In this document: one piece after another, positions 9,167-17,922 of the stretch
Layout of the letters: every line of letters begins with the position of its first letter
How positions within the stretch are numbered: the stretch's first letter is position 1
Source of the DNA: Flavisolibacter longurius
Lineage (GTDB): Bacteria > Bacteroidota > Bacteroidia > Chitinophagales > Chitinophagaceae
Direction of reading: 5' to 3'
NCBI GenBank assembly: GCA_014163555.1
Contig: JACJGO010000003.1
Span: 124,001-188,000, forward strand
DNA: 64,000 bases
Translations under genes and position numbers: made by a program
The notes under the pieces: generated by a model
What the model was told of the DNA's origin: nothing
What the model saw: the letters and a program-made list of their open reading frames with translations, nothing else
The model's database searches: none

Positions 9167-10057
9167 ATGCAGTATGACCTTTGTTGCATCGGACATATTA
9201 CCATTGATAAAGTCGTGTCTCCTGCCGGAACGGTAATAATGCCGGGTGGTACTTCCTTTTATTTTGCCAATGCTGTAGCAGGACTGAACGCATCTTTCAA
9301 ACTGATCACTGCTCTAGCACCAGAAGATGTGTATGCCGTAAAACAGCTGCAGGAAAGAAACATTGACGTCGATGCGCATCCCTCCGCACATACCTTATTT
9401 TTTGAAAATATTTACGGAACCGATACCGATCACCGGGTGCAACGGGTATTGCAAACGGCCGACCCGTTCACCTTGGAACAAGTAAAAGATATAGATGCTT
9501 TTGTTGTTCATGCAGGCCCTTTGCTGTCAAATGATATTTCCACTGCCATTCTTCGACAACTGGCAAGTCAAACAAATGTCTCGCTGGATGTGCAGGGCTT
9601 TTTGCGAAAGGTTGAAAATTATAACGTTGTTCCGGTTGACTGGCTGGAGAAAATGGAAGCACTGCCGTACATAGAATTTCTCAAAGCCAATGAGGAAGAA
9701 CTGGCTGTAATAACAGGGCAACCGAACATTGAAGCCGGTGCCAAACGACTGCAGCAATGGGGGGCGAAAGAAGTGATTATAACCTTGGGTAGCAAAGGCT
9801 CGATGGTATTTTCCGGCAACGATACGTACACCATACCAGCATTTGTTCCGGAAACACTTTTGGATGCTACCGGTTGCGGTGATACGTATATGGCGGGGTA
9901 CCTGTACAAGCGAAGTAAAGGTTATGGCATTCAGGAAGCGGGTGAATTTGCTGCAGCCATGGCTACATTGAAATTGCAGCAGTCGGGTCCATTTTTGGGT
10001 ACCGAAGCAGATGTGAACGCATTGCTTGCCCTAGCAAAACAACCGGTGGCAAAATAA
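9167..10057 (+). CDS. PfkB family carbohydrate kinase
   Basis: 296 residues. The ATG at 9167 lies two bases after the upstream stop and is preceded by AAAGGAG. The N-terminus reads CCIGHITIDKV and MPGGTSFYFA, typical of the PfkB substrate-binding half. The second signature is DATGCGDTYMAGYL near residue 236, where the aspartate of GCGD is the catalytic base; the usual GAGD alanine is a cysteine here. It phosphorylates a sugar or nucleoside with ATP. Coupling to the oxidoreductase gene suggests the two act on related sugars. The exact substrate is unknown. Confidence 0.87.
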   Translation: MQYDLCCIGHITIDKVVSPAGTVIMPGGTSFYFANAVAGLNASFKLITALAPEDVYAVKQLQERNIDVDAHPSAHTLFFENIYGTDTDHRVQRVLQTADPFTLEQVKDIDAFVVHAGPLLSNDISTAILRQLASQTNVSLDVQGFLRKVENYNVVPVDWLEKMEALPYIEFLKANEEELAVITGQPNIEAGAKRLQQWGAKEVIITLGSKGSMVFSGNDTYTIPAFVPETLLDATGCGDTYMAGYLYKRSKGYGIQEAGEFAAAMATLKLQQSGPFLGTEADVNALLALAKQPVAK

Positions 10058-10329
10058 CCTGACCGTAACATGTAATAAGAGCATCTCCGCTATAGTAGGC
10101 TCAGCAGTTTTTCACTTCACTACTTGTCTCGTTAACAGATTTCCATGAGCGGTAAGAACCGCTGCACGAAAAGGATTTACTTTAGACGTGGACTCCTTTA
10201 CACCGTTGTGTGCAGGAGCGTATGCACCCCTTCAACTAGTTGTTCATGTTTAGGATGCGAAGGCATTCTGGTATTGCTTGCCAGGCTGATTGATGGGTTT
10301 CGTCCAAAAAACACACACAAAACAACATC

Positions 10330-12816
10330 ATGGAAAGAGAACGTGCTGCGCAGGTAGCTGCCCCCATTGTAGTGAAGTCAACCCCGAAAAAATGGTTTCT
10401 CAGCTATAGTCTATTACTGTTATCTTTTATCGTAACTACTGGTGCATTGGCGCAAAACACCACGCTGCGTGGCCGGTTGCTGGATGAAAAAGATCGGCCG
10501 GTTGTTTTTGCCAATGTTTCCCTGCTTCGTTCGGCAGACAGCTCCTTGACGGCAACCGTCATCAGTGATTCCACTGGAAAATTTGCCCTTGTCAGCAATG
10601 TGGCAGATAAATACCAACTGCAAATCTCCGCTATTGGCTTTACCGAGTGGAAGTCACCCTCTTTTACGTTAACCGGTACAGAGGCAGAAAAGGTTTTTGG
10701 CGACATCAAACTGAAAGCCGATGCAAAGGCGCTGAAAGATATTACCATCTCTGCACTACGGCCTACCATTACGCAATTAGCCGACAGAATGGTGGTGAGT
10801 GTGCAGGGAACGGCCATGGCAGCGGGCAATACAGCTTATGCGGTGCTCTCCAGAGCCCCTGGTGTTTTTATCGATGCAGAAGGTAACATACAGCTCAATG
10901 GGCGCAGCGGTGTGCTGGTTATGCTTGATGGCAAACAAACTTATCTATCGCCAAGAGACCTGCGTACGCTGCTGGAAGGTATGTCAGCCGAAAACCTGAA
11001 AAACATCGAAATCATTACCAACCCGTCGGCAAAATATGATGCAGAAGGAACGGCTGGTATTTTAAATATCAATTTAAAAAAGAACACACAGCAGGGGATG
11101 AACGGAAGCGTGTACGCTGGTTATACGTATAACTTTCACCAGCAGCATGGCGCCTCCGCCGGTGGTAACATTAATTACAAAAGCGGTAAATGGAACACCT
11201 TTGCCAATCTTGATTTTTCCCGTAGGGTAGGGGGCAGGGAAGCTACGTTTACACGCATCTTTTACAGCACCAACAAAACAACTTATTTCGACCAGGTAGC
11301 CACGGGAAATTTTTTGGCACAGGGACCGCCATCGGTGCGACTGGGAGCCGACTATAATGTGAATGACCAGCACAGTGTTGGTGCCATGGTTTATTATGCC
11401 ACCAACACGGCAAAGTCGGATTTTCTGACCGACACCTATATTGGTGGGGCGCCCAAAAAGCCATCACAATTTATTGAGGCGGATAATTTTTCGGAGAACA
11501 CGTATACCAATTACACAACCAACCTGCATTACACGGGAAAGTTTGATACTGCCGGTACACAGCTAAATGTGGACTTGGATTATGTAAAGATCACCAACCG
11601 CGGTGATTCCTATTTCAATAATTATTACACAGATCTACAAAGCAACCGGCAAACAACAGATCTGCTGTACAACCATACACCCAACGGCTATGATATCTAT
11701 TCGGCACGACTGGATTTTATACTACCGCTCAATAAAAAACACAAACTGGAAATGGGTGGCCGTGCCAGTCAGATAAAATCTGACAACGACTTTCGTTTTT
11801 ATTTCAACAATGGCTCCCTCGTGCTGGATCCCCAGCGCACCAACCATTTCCGGTACGACGAAAAGATCTATGCGGCCTATCTGAACTGGAGTGGGACACT
11901 GAGTGATAAGGTTTCTGTTCAATCGGGTTTGCGGATGGAGAATACGGCCTCATTGGGTAACTCACTCACAGCAAACAAAATCACATCCCGCAACTATACC
12001 AATCTTTTTCCCAGTGTGTTTTTGCAGCAAAAAGTAAGTGACAATTATGGCATTACGTACAGCTACAGCCGTCGCCTGACCCGGCCCAATTACGGCAGCC
12101 TGAATCCATTCCGGGCCTACCGCGATCCGTACACCTGGTACGAAGGCAATACGGAGCTTCGTCCACAATACACGCATTCGTTTGGGGTGACGCAAACGTT
12201 TAAAAAGATTTACAATCTTTCGCTCAGTTATCAGCGTCATACCGATGTGATGGCAGAAATTCCCATTTTGCTGGTGGATGATACGACCACTATTTATACC
12301 ACCGGTAATGTGGACGATGGCTACAGTGTAGGTGGTACAGCCGTTGCGCCATTAAAGATCACCCGGTGGTGGGATACGCAAAATACAATGGTACTTTCGT
12401 ACAGTAAATTTAGCATGCAGTCCAATAACGGTCAGTTAAACAACGACCAGTTGTTCTTTATGCTCCAATCCAATCATACCATTCTGTTGCCGAAAAGCAT
12501 TCGCATGGAGCTGAACCTGCTCTACCGCGGTCCGGCAGCATCCGGTCTTTACCACATGGCATCAATGCACCGTGTGGATGTGGCATTCCGCAAAAGTTTC
12601 TTTGACAAAAAGTTCGACCTGAGCCTGAATGCAAATGATATTTTTAAGGGCTTCCGTTATTTCTGGACAACCGATATCAACGGCAACGTAAATGAATTTG
12701 ACCAGTATTTCCGATTTCGCACCATTGGTGCCACCCTGCGGTTTAATTTCAGCAAAGGGCAGAAGGTGGACACAAAACGCAGAAACACCACCCTGGAAGA
12801 AGTGAACCGCACATAA
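10330..12816 (+). CDS. Outer-membrane beta-barrel receptor (TonB-dependent receptor-like)
   Basis: 828 residues. A signal peptide (hydrophobic stretch SYSLLLLSFIVTTGALAQ, residues 25-42) is followed by a carboxypeptidase-regulatory-like beta-sandwich (about 45-135), a plug-like domain (about 145-250, with YAVLSRAPGVFID and the MLDGKQTYLS stretch) and a long barrel region rich in alternating aromatic strands. This is the Bacteroidota outer membrane beta-barrel family (PF14905-like). The N-terminus before the signal is unusually long (24 residues, basic), but no later ATG would leave a signal peptide intact. No SusD partner is adjacent, so it is not a canonical Sus pair; the cargo is unknown. 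Confidence 0.85.
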   Translation: MERERAAQVAAPIVVKSTPKKWFLSYSLLLLSFIVTTGALAQNTTLRGRLLDEKDRPVVFANVSLLRSADSSLTATVISDSTGKFALVSNVADKYQLQISAIGFTEWKSPSFTLTGTEAEKVFGDIKLKADAKALKDITISALRPTITQLADRMVVSVQGTAMAAGNTAYAVLSRAPGVFIDAEGNIQLNGRSGVLVMLDGKQTYLSPRDLRTLLEGMSAENLKNIEIITNPSAKYDAEGTAGILNINLKKNTQQGMNGSVYAGYTYNFHQQHGASAGGNINYKSGKWNTFANLDFSRRVGGREATFTRIFYSTNKTTYFDQVATGNFLAQGPPSVRLGADYNVNDQHSVGAMVYYATNTAKSDFLTDTYIGGAPKKPSQFIEADNFSENTYTNYTTNLHYTGKFDTAGTQLNVDLDYVKITNRGDSYFNNYYTDLQSNRQTTDLLYNHTPNGYDIYSARLDFILPLNKKHKLEMGGRASQIKSDNDFRFYFNNGSLVLDPQRTNHFRYDEKIYAAYLNWSGTLSDKVSVQSGLRMENTASLGNSLTANKITSRNYTNLFPSVFLQQKVSDNYGITYSYSRRLTRPNYGSLNPFRAYRDPYTWYEGNTELRPQYTHSFGVTQTFKKIYNLSLSYQRHTDVMAEIPILLVDDTTTIYTTGNVDDGYSVGGTAVAPLKITRWWDTQNTMVLSYSKFSMQSNNGQLNNDQLFFMLQSNHTILLPKSIRMELNLLYRGPAASGLYHMASMHRVDVAFRKSFFDKKFDLSLNANDIFKGFRYFWTTDINGNVNEFDQYFRFRTIGATLRFNFSKGQKVDTKRRNTTLEEVNRT

Positions 12817-12841
12817 GGGCCGGACGGAGTCTGATGGCATA

Positions 12842-12869
12842 GTTTTTACCGGTGAACAAGGGTAAAAAC
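12842..12869. other. Hairpin between receptor gene and small acidic gene
   Basis: Nine-base perfect inverted repeat GTTTTTACC (12842-12850) / GGTAAAAAC (12861-12869), ten-base loop, no T run. It could end the receptor transcript or lie in the leader of the following small gene. Confidence 0.35.
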
Positions 12870-12877
12870 AACCCGGC

Positions 12878-13126
12878 ATGGAGAACGAACAAAAACGGAA
12901 CGGAGCAAATTCCGACGAAGCAAAAGCACCGGCAGCCAATACAGGAAATGCCAGTAATCCCGGGCCCGATGCCAGTGGCCTGCAAGGATCACCGGGTAGC
13001 CAATTGCTGGACGAGAAAGCGGAAAAATATCTGCGTGAAGTGGCCAGTATCGAAGATGTTCCCGATGCACAGGACAAGCAAGAAATGGACGAAACGTTGC
13101 AGGAAAACAAAAACGATAATCAGTAG
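12878..13126 (+). CDS. Small acidic, disordered protein of unknown function
   Basis: 82 residues, very hydrophilic. The first half is rich in N, G, A, P and S (low complexity); the second half is a charged helix around YLREVASIEDVPDAQ. There is no signal peptide or known motif. It is supported by an ATG close to the receptor gene's end, coding-like third positions, and a stop 34 bases before the convergent LOG gene. It is probably real but I do not recognise it. Confidence 0.55.
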   Translation: MENEQKRNGANSDEAKAPAANTGNASNPGPDASGLQGSPGSQLLDEKAEKYLREVASIEDVPDAQDKQEMDETLQENKNDNQ

Positions 13127-13160
13127 TTACAGCCTTTTTGGTTCCGCAATTTATTCATGA

Positions 13161-13712
13161 TTACGAAACAGCTTCTTCGTTCAAATACAGCAGCAAGTCT
13201 TCCGGCTTGTCCAATACCACCAACTTTTCTTCCAGCTTTCCGTACAGAAATCCTTCTTCGCTCAAAAGATTCATGTGCGAGATAAGGTGATTATAAAACC
13301 CATTCGTGTTCATGATAAAGATTTTCTTGTCATGAATGGACAACTGGTTCCAGGTTAAAATTTCAAACAGTTCATCCAGGGTACCAAATCCTCCGGGCAG
13401 GATGATGGCGCCATCACATAGCTCATAGAGCTTGCGTTTGCGTACATGCATATCATCTACCACAAACAATTCGCTGATGGCATCATGTTGGTGTTCCCAG
13501 TCGACCAGCACCCGCGGAATCACACCGCGAACAATGCCGCCCTTTGCCAGCACGGTATCCGCCACAATTCCCATTAAGCCATTTTTGCCGCCGCCATAAA
13601 TCAATTCGATCTTTTTCCCTGCAATAATTTGGGCCAGTGCGACCGCCTGTTGCTCGTATAAAGAATTGTTACCTTTTTTGCTACCGCAGAAGATTGCGAG
13701 TTTGTTAATCAT
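13161..13712 (-). CDS. LOG family protein (TIGR00730; nucleoside 5'-monophosphate phosphoribohydrolase-like)
   Basis: 183 residues with a Rossmann-type fold. It carries GGGKNGLMG near residue 39 and the family hallmark PGGFGTLDE near residue 106, whose glycines and glutamate bind the nucleotide phosphate. Members hydrolyse AMP or cytokinin-type nucleotides to base plus ribose 5-phosphate; older annotation as lysine decarboxylase is wrong for this family. It is a single gene on the minus strand, divergent from the symporter gene, with a promoter-like pair just upstream. Confidence 0.9.
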   Translation of the reverse strand: MINKLAIFCGSKKGNNSLYEQQAVALAQIIAGKKIELIYGGGKNGLMGIVADTVLAKGGIVRGVIPRVLVDWEHQHDAISELFVVDDMHVRKRKLYELCDGAIILPGGFGTLDELFEILTWNQLSIHDKKIFIMNTNGFYNHLISHMNLLSEEGFLYGKLEEKLVVLDKPEDLLLYLNEEAVS

Positions 13713-13734
13713 CCTTCTTCACTATTTTGTGCCG

Positions 13735-13767
13735 CAAATGGACTATAAATTTTTTGATCTTCAAAAA
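13735..13767 (-). promoter_or_regulatory. Promoter of the LOG gene
   Basis: On the minus strand TTTTTG (13767-13762), a 19-base spacer and TCCATTTG (13742-13735, one mismatch to TAnnTTTG). The predicted leader is about 16-20 bases. Confidence 0.45.
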
Positions 13768-13808
13768 TTTCATCCCACTACACCCGATTGTTAGCAAAAA
13801 AATAAACT

Positions 13809-15338
13809 ATGTCACCAGCGCTCCTGTTCTCATTTGTTATCGGCTATTTCGCAATCCTCCTGCTAGTTGCTTATTACACCTCCCGAAATGCCAATAACGA
13901 ATCGTTCTTCATTGGAAACAAAAGCTCCAACTGGATGGTGGTGGCTTTTGGAATGATCGGTACCTCGCTTAGTGGTGTTACGTTTGTCAGTGTGCCGGGT
14001 GCGGTAGGAAAACCATTTGGCGGCGGTGGATTTGAAGGCTTTAGTTATTTCCAGGTCGTTATCGGCTATGTGATTGGTTACATCGTGATTGCTTATGTTT
14101 TGCTGCCCTTGTATTACCGGTTGAATCTTACCTCTATCTATAATTACCTAAGCAAGCGGCTGGGATTTGCCTCGTATAAAACCGGCGCCAGCTTTTTTAT
14201 TTTATCACGAACCCTGGGTGCAACAGCCCGTCTTTACCTGGTGGTGGCCATCTTACAGGATACCATTCTTTCGGCTTTCGGCGTTCCGTTTTGGGTAACC
14301 ACACTCGTGATACTGCTGATGATCTTATTGTATACCTATGAAGGTGGGGTAAAAACCATTGTATGGACCGATATGCTGCAGACGTCCTGTATGCTGATTG
14401 GTCTTGTGATTTGCGTGATTTATATCCTGCGCAGTATGGGACTGAGTTTTGGTGAAGGCGTGCAGCAGTTGCAGGAGGCACAGTTGACCCGCATGTTTAT
14501 TTCCGATCCCAACAGCAATCTATTCTTTTTAAAACAGATCATTGCCGGGGCATTTATTACGATTACCATGACGGGGATGGACCAGGAAATGATGCAGAAA
14601 AACATCAGCGTACGCACCCTGAAGGATTCGCAAAAAAATGTACTGACCTTTGGTGTGATCCAGGCCCTGGTGGTTTTGCTCTTCCTTTTCCTGGGCGGAT
14701 TGCTTTACCTGTATGCAGCGCAAAATGGCATTGATGCAAAGGCAGACCGCATCTTCCCAAGCATAGCGTTGGGCGAAGGCATACCAGCCATTATTTCCGT
14801 CATTTTTATCATTGCCCTTATTTCGGCGCTCTTCCCTAGTGCAGATGGCGCCATCACGGCACTGACCTCTTCGTTTTGTATCGATATTTTGGGCCTGAAG
14901 CGTCGTTCCGATTGGACCGATAAACAAAAGAACAAAGTGCGCAAGAGCGTTCACCTTGTATTTGCTTTTGTATTTCTGCTGTTTGTGATGGTTTTTGAAT
15001 GGATTGATAGCCCAAGCATGATTGGTGTAATTCTGAAAGTGGCTGCTTACACCTATGGACCACTATTGGGATTGTTTGCGTTTGGTATTCTCACCAAGCG
15101 AAAAGTGGCCGATCGTTTTGTGCCCTACATTGCGGTAGCGGCGCCGGTTATCTGTTTTATTTTTGATAAATACCAGAAACAATTTTTTGGCAATTTTGAA
15201 ATCGGGCTGGAACTGATTATCATCAACGGCCTCCTAGTATTCCTTGGTCTTTGGGCGGTTTCAAAGCCGCAGGACAGCCAATGGTCGATGGAAGCTGAAA
15301 AAACAGAAGGGCCCGCATTTGAATCTGCAAAGCACTAA
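13809..15338 (+). CDS. Sodium:solute symporter (SSS family)
   Basis: 509 residues with about 13 predicted helices. The N-terminus (FVIGYFAILLLVAYYTSRNANNESFFIGNKSSNW) has the family pattern of a first helix followed by the conserved FF-G-x-x-S/N-W segment. It is a LeuT-fold cotransporter in the inner membrane that uses the Na+ gradient. The substrate (sugar, carboxylate, amino acid or sialic acid) cannot be fixed from sequence. The last base of its stop codon is the first base of the next gene's ATG, so it is coupled to an O-methyltransferase, an odd pairing that may be only transcriptional. Confidence 0.9.
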   Translation: MSPALLFSFVIGYFAILLLVAYYTSRNANNESFFIGNKSSNWMVVAFGMIGTSLSGVTFVSVPGAVGKPFGGGGFEGFSYFQVVIGYVIGYIVIAYVLLPLYYRLNLTSIYNYLSKRLGFASYKTGASFFILSRTLGATARLYLVVAILQDTILSAFGVPFWVTTLVILLMILLYTYEGGVKTIVWTDMLQTSCMLIGLVICVIYILRSMGLSFGEGVQQLQEAQLTRMFISDPNSNLFFLKQIIAGAFITITMTGMDQEMMQKNISVRTLKDSQKNVLTFGVIQALVVLLFLFLGGLLYLYAAQNGIDAKADRIFPSIALGEGIPAIISVIFIIALISALFPSADGAITALTSSFCIDILGLKRRSDWTDKQKNKVRKSVHLVFAFVFLLFVMVFEWIDSPSMIGVILKVAAYTYGPLLGLFAFGILTKRKVADRFVPYIAVAAPVICFIFDKYQKQFFGNFEIGLELIIINGLLVFLGLWAVSKPQDSQWSMEAEKTEGPAFESAKH

Positions 15339-15982
15339 TGGATATTGTTCATCCACAGGCACAAGCCTACGCTGAAACGTATTCCTCTCCGGAAGACGAT
15401 CTGTTGCACGAAGTGGCGCAATACACCTATGCGCAACATGCGCATGCCCACATGCTGAGCGGCCACCTGCAGGGGAAATTTCTGGAAATGATCAGTTGCA
15501 TGGTGCAGCCAAGCCGCATTCTGGAAATTGGAACCTTCACCGGGTACAGTGCGCTTTGCCTGGCAAAAGGCCTAAAGGCTGGCGGGCAACTGCATACGGT
15601 TGAGCTGCGGGAGGACGATGCGGCCCGGGCAAAAGGCTATTTTGAGCGGAGTATTTTCCGCGATCAAATAATTTTACACGTAGGCAATGCGTTAAACATT
15701 GTCGGTGCGCTAGAGGAACCGTGGGATCTCGTGTTTATTGATGCCGACAAAGAAAATTATGTGGCTTATTTTGATCTTGTTTTTCCATTTGTACGGCAAA
15801 ACGGGATTATTTTAGCCGACAATGTGCTCCTTCACGGACAGGTGCTGGAAAGCCCGGTAAGGGGAAAGTCTGCCAAAGCCATCCAGGCGTTTAACGATGC
15901 GATGCTGAGAAGAACGGATATTGAAAAGGTAATGCTTCCGCTGCGGGATGGATTGTTTGTGATCAGAAAGCTGCACAACTGA
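15338..15982 (+). CDS. SAM-dependent O-methyltransferase (class I, COMT-like)
   Basis: 214 residues. Motif I is EIGTFTGYSALCLA (about residues 63-76). The metal/substrate aspartate motif is DLVFIDADKENY near residue 130, followed by DNVLLHG, the usual divalent-metal site. The family methylates hydroxyls of catechol-like or other small acceptors using SAM, in the cytoplasm. It starts within the stop codon of the symporter gene. Length is normal for the family. Confidence 0.9.
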   Translation: MDIVHPQAQAYAETYSSPEDDLLHEVAQYTYAQHAHAHMLSGHLQGKFLEMISCMVQPSRILEIGTFTGYSALCLAKGLKAGGQLHTVELREDDAARAKGYFERSIFRDQIILHVGNALNIVGALEEPWDLVFIDADKENYVAYFDLVFPFVRQNGIILADNVLLHGQVLESPVRGKSAKAIQAFNDAMLRRTDIEKVMLPLRDGLFVIRKLHN

Positions 15983-16062
15983 TTCTGAGTAAAAACCCAA
16001 AAGTCAAAACAGCGGCCGAGGGGTATGGGCAACTCGCCGAAAGATGCTCTTTTTTGTTGTTT

Positions 16063-16070
16063 TACGTTTG
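16063..16070 (+). promoter_or_regulatory. -7 promoter element for the glucosaminidase gene
   Basis: TACGTTTG is a perfect TAnnTTTG, 40 bases upstream of the ATG at 16111. No TTG lies at the right distance upstream. Confidence 0.4.
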
Positions 16071-16110
16071 AATTTTGAGTTTCATCACCGGCCAAACGAA
16101 AAATGCATCC

Positions 16111-17337
16111 ATGAAAAAATGTCATTTCACCTTTATACTCTTTTTTGCTCTCTGTAGCCAAGGCCTTTTCGCACAAACACGGAACCGGGTTCAGGAGTAC
16201 ATCGACAAATACAAAGATATTGCGATGGCCGAAATGGCTCGCACCGGTGTACCGGCTTCCATTACTTTGGCACAGGGAATTCATGAGTCCGGTGCCGGCA
16301 CCAGCGACCTGGTGCAGTGTTCCAACAACCATTTTGGCATTAAATGCAAAACCGAATGGACCGGTGAAAAGGTTTACCACGATGATGATGCCCGCGGGGA
16401 GTGCTTCCGCAAGTACGACGATCCTTTTACTTCGTACAAAGACCACTCGGACTTTTTGCGGGCCCGCAAACATTACTCATCTCTCTTTGATCTAGACCCT
16501 GAGGATTATGAAGGCTGGGCCCATGGTCTGAAAAAAGCCGGTTATGCTACAAACCCAAAATACCCCCAGATTCTCATCAAGCTGATTCGTGATTATAATC
16601 TCCAGGATTATTCGCTGATTGTTCTTGGTAAGAAAACTGCCGGCGAAACTGACCCTGCCTGGGTAAAGTTGAATGCTCCGCAGGCGGAAGAAGCTGTTGT
16701 GCTGACCAAAAAAAGTGAAGGGAGCAATGTGGCGAAGCAAATCTACGCGCAGGGTGTATTTACTATCAACGATACAAAAGTGATCGCCGTTGCCAGGGGC
16801 ACCTCGTACCTGAGGGTGGCTGAGGAAAACAACATTTCGCTGGCCCGCCTGCTGGAATTTAATGATCTGAAAGATAGGGATGTCACCACAGAAGACGCCC
16901 TTCTTTACCTGCAGCGCAAGCGCAAGACCGGCGCAAATGATTTTCATGTGGTGGCCGAAGGCGAAACGCTGTACAGCATTGCCCAGGCCCAGGGCATTAG
17001 GCTGGAAAGCCTGCTGGAGTACAATCAGCTAACAGCCAATGCTGCGGTGGAAGCGGGGGAGAAGTTGCACCTGAAATCGCAGGCGCCTGCAAGGCCTAAG
17101 CTGGCAGGTTTGTTCGACTGGCTAAAAAAAGATGAACCAAAGCCGGCTATACCGGATGTTGTGAAAGAAAGTCGACCGGCACCACAGATCATTGTACACG
17201 TTGTACAACCCAAAGACACTGTTTACAGCATTGCCCGGAAATACGAAGTTGGTGTGGATGATGTAAAAAAATGGAACGAAATGCAATCCACAGACCTAAA
17301 GATTGGCCAGCAACTTAAGATCAATAAAAGCCGTTAA
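16111..17337 (+). CDS. Exported glucosaminidase with C-terminal LysM domains
   Basis: 408 residues from the ATG at 16111; an upstream in-frame TTG adds nothing conserved. A signal peptide (FTFILFFALCSQGLFAQ) is followed by a glucosaminidase/FlgJ-like domain (about 30-180) with the catalytic-type glutamate in AQGIHESGAGTSDLV and the segment NNHFGIKCK. Then come a degenerate LysM (about 225-275), a LysM at about 280-325 (VVAEGETLYSIAQAQGI) and a LysM at the very C-terminus (VVQPKDTVYSIARKYEV). LysM binds peptidoglycan, so the protein should cut glycan strands during wall growth or division. The next gene starts directly after its stop codon. Confidence 0.9.
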   Translation: MKKCHFTFILFFALCSQGLFAQTRNRVQEYIDKYKDIAMAEMARTGVPASITLAQGIHESGAGTSDLVQCSNNHFGIKCKTEWTGEKVYHDDDARGECFRKYDDPFTSYKDHSDFLRARKHYSSLFDLDPEDYEGWAHGLKKAGYATNPKYPQILIKLIRDYNLQDYSLIVLGKKTAGETDPAWVKLNAPQAEEAVVLTKKSEGSNVAKQIYAQGVFTINDTKVIAVARGTSYLRVAEENNISLARLLEFNDLKDRDVTTEDALLYLQRKRKTGANDFHVVAEGETLYSIAQAQGIRLESLLEYNQLTANAAVEAGEKLHLKSQAPARPKLAGLFDWLKKDEPKPAIPDVVKESRPAPQIIVHVVQPKDTVYSIARKYEVGVDDVKKWNEMQSTDLKIGQQLKINKSR

Positions 17338-17880
17338 ATGTCAACAATCAAACTGCACGATAAACACTTTTCGATTTACCTGCCTGAAGAAATAATTCAG
17401 CAAAAAGTAAAGAGCCTGGCCGAAAACCTGAACCAGGATTACGCCGGCAAAAAGCCTCTTTTCATTGCTATTCTGAACGGCTCGTTCATGTTTGCTGCTG
17501 ACATTTTTAAGCACCTGACCATTGATGCAGAAATCTGTTTTATCAAGCTGGCTTCGTACAGAGGTTTGAAATCCACCGGGCAGGTGATCACAGCCATTGG
17601 GCTTGATCATGATCTGTACGACCGCGATGTGGTGATCCTGGAAGACATTGTGGACACTGGTAAAACCCTGCATGAATTTTTACCCCAGTTGCACCACCAG
17701 CAACCCCGTTCCTTTGCCATTGTTACACTGTTGCACAAAGCCGAAGCCACCCAGTTTCCGTTAACCCTGGCGCATGTGGGTTTTGAGATCCCTGATAAGT
17801 TTGTGGTAGGCTACGGACTGGATTATGATGGGCTTGGCCGAAACCTAAAGGAGATCTACCAATTATCCCCGGAAGTTTGA
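17338..17880 (+). CDS. hpt: Hypoxanthine phosphoribosyltransferase
   Basis: 180 residues, the normal length. The PRPP-binding loop is VVILEDIVDTGKTL at about residues 98-111, with the acidic pair E-D preceding it. Other family blocks are FIAILNGSFMFAADI and KASYRG-like LASYRGLKSTG. It salvages hypoxanthine and guanine to IMP and GMP in the cytoplasm. The ATG immediately follows the TAA of the glucosaminidase gene, with zero spacing, so it must be co-transcribed with it. Confidence 0.94.
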   Translation: MSTIKLHDKHFSIYLPEEIIQQKVKSLAENLNQDYAGKKPLFIAILNGSFMFAADIFKHLTIDAEICFIKLASYRGLKSTGQVITAIGLDHDLYDRDVVILEDIVDTGKTLHEFLPQLHHQQPRSFAIVTLLHKAEATQFPLTLAHVGFEIPDKFVVGYGLDYDGLGRNLKEIYQLSPEV

Positions 17881-17922
17881 CGTACACCCATTTGTTTTGT
17901 ACCTTTTCCCAGTCGAACTGCT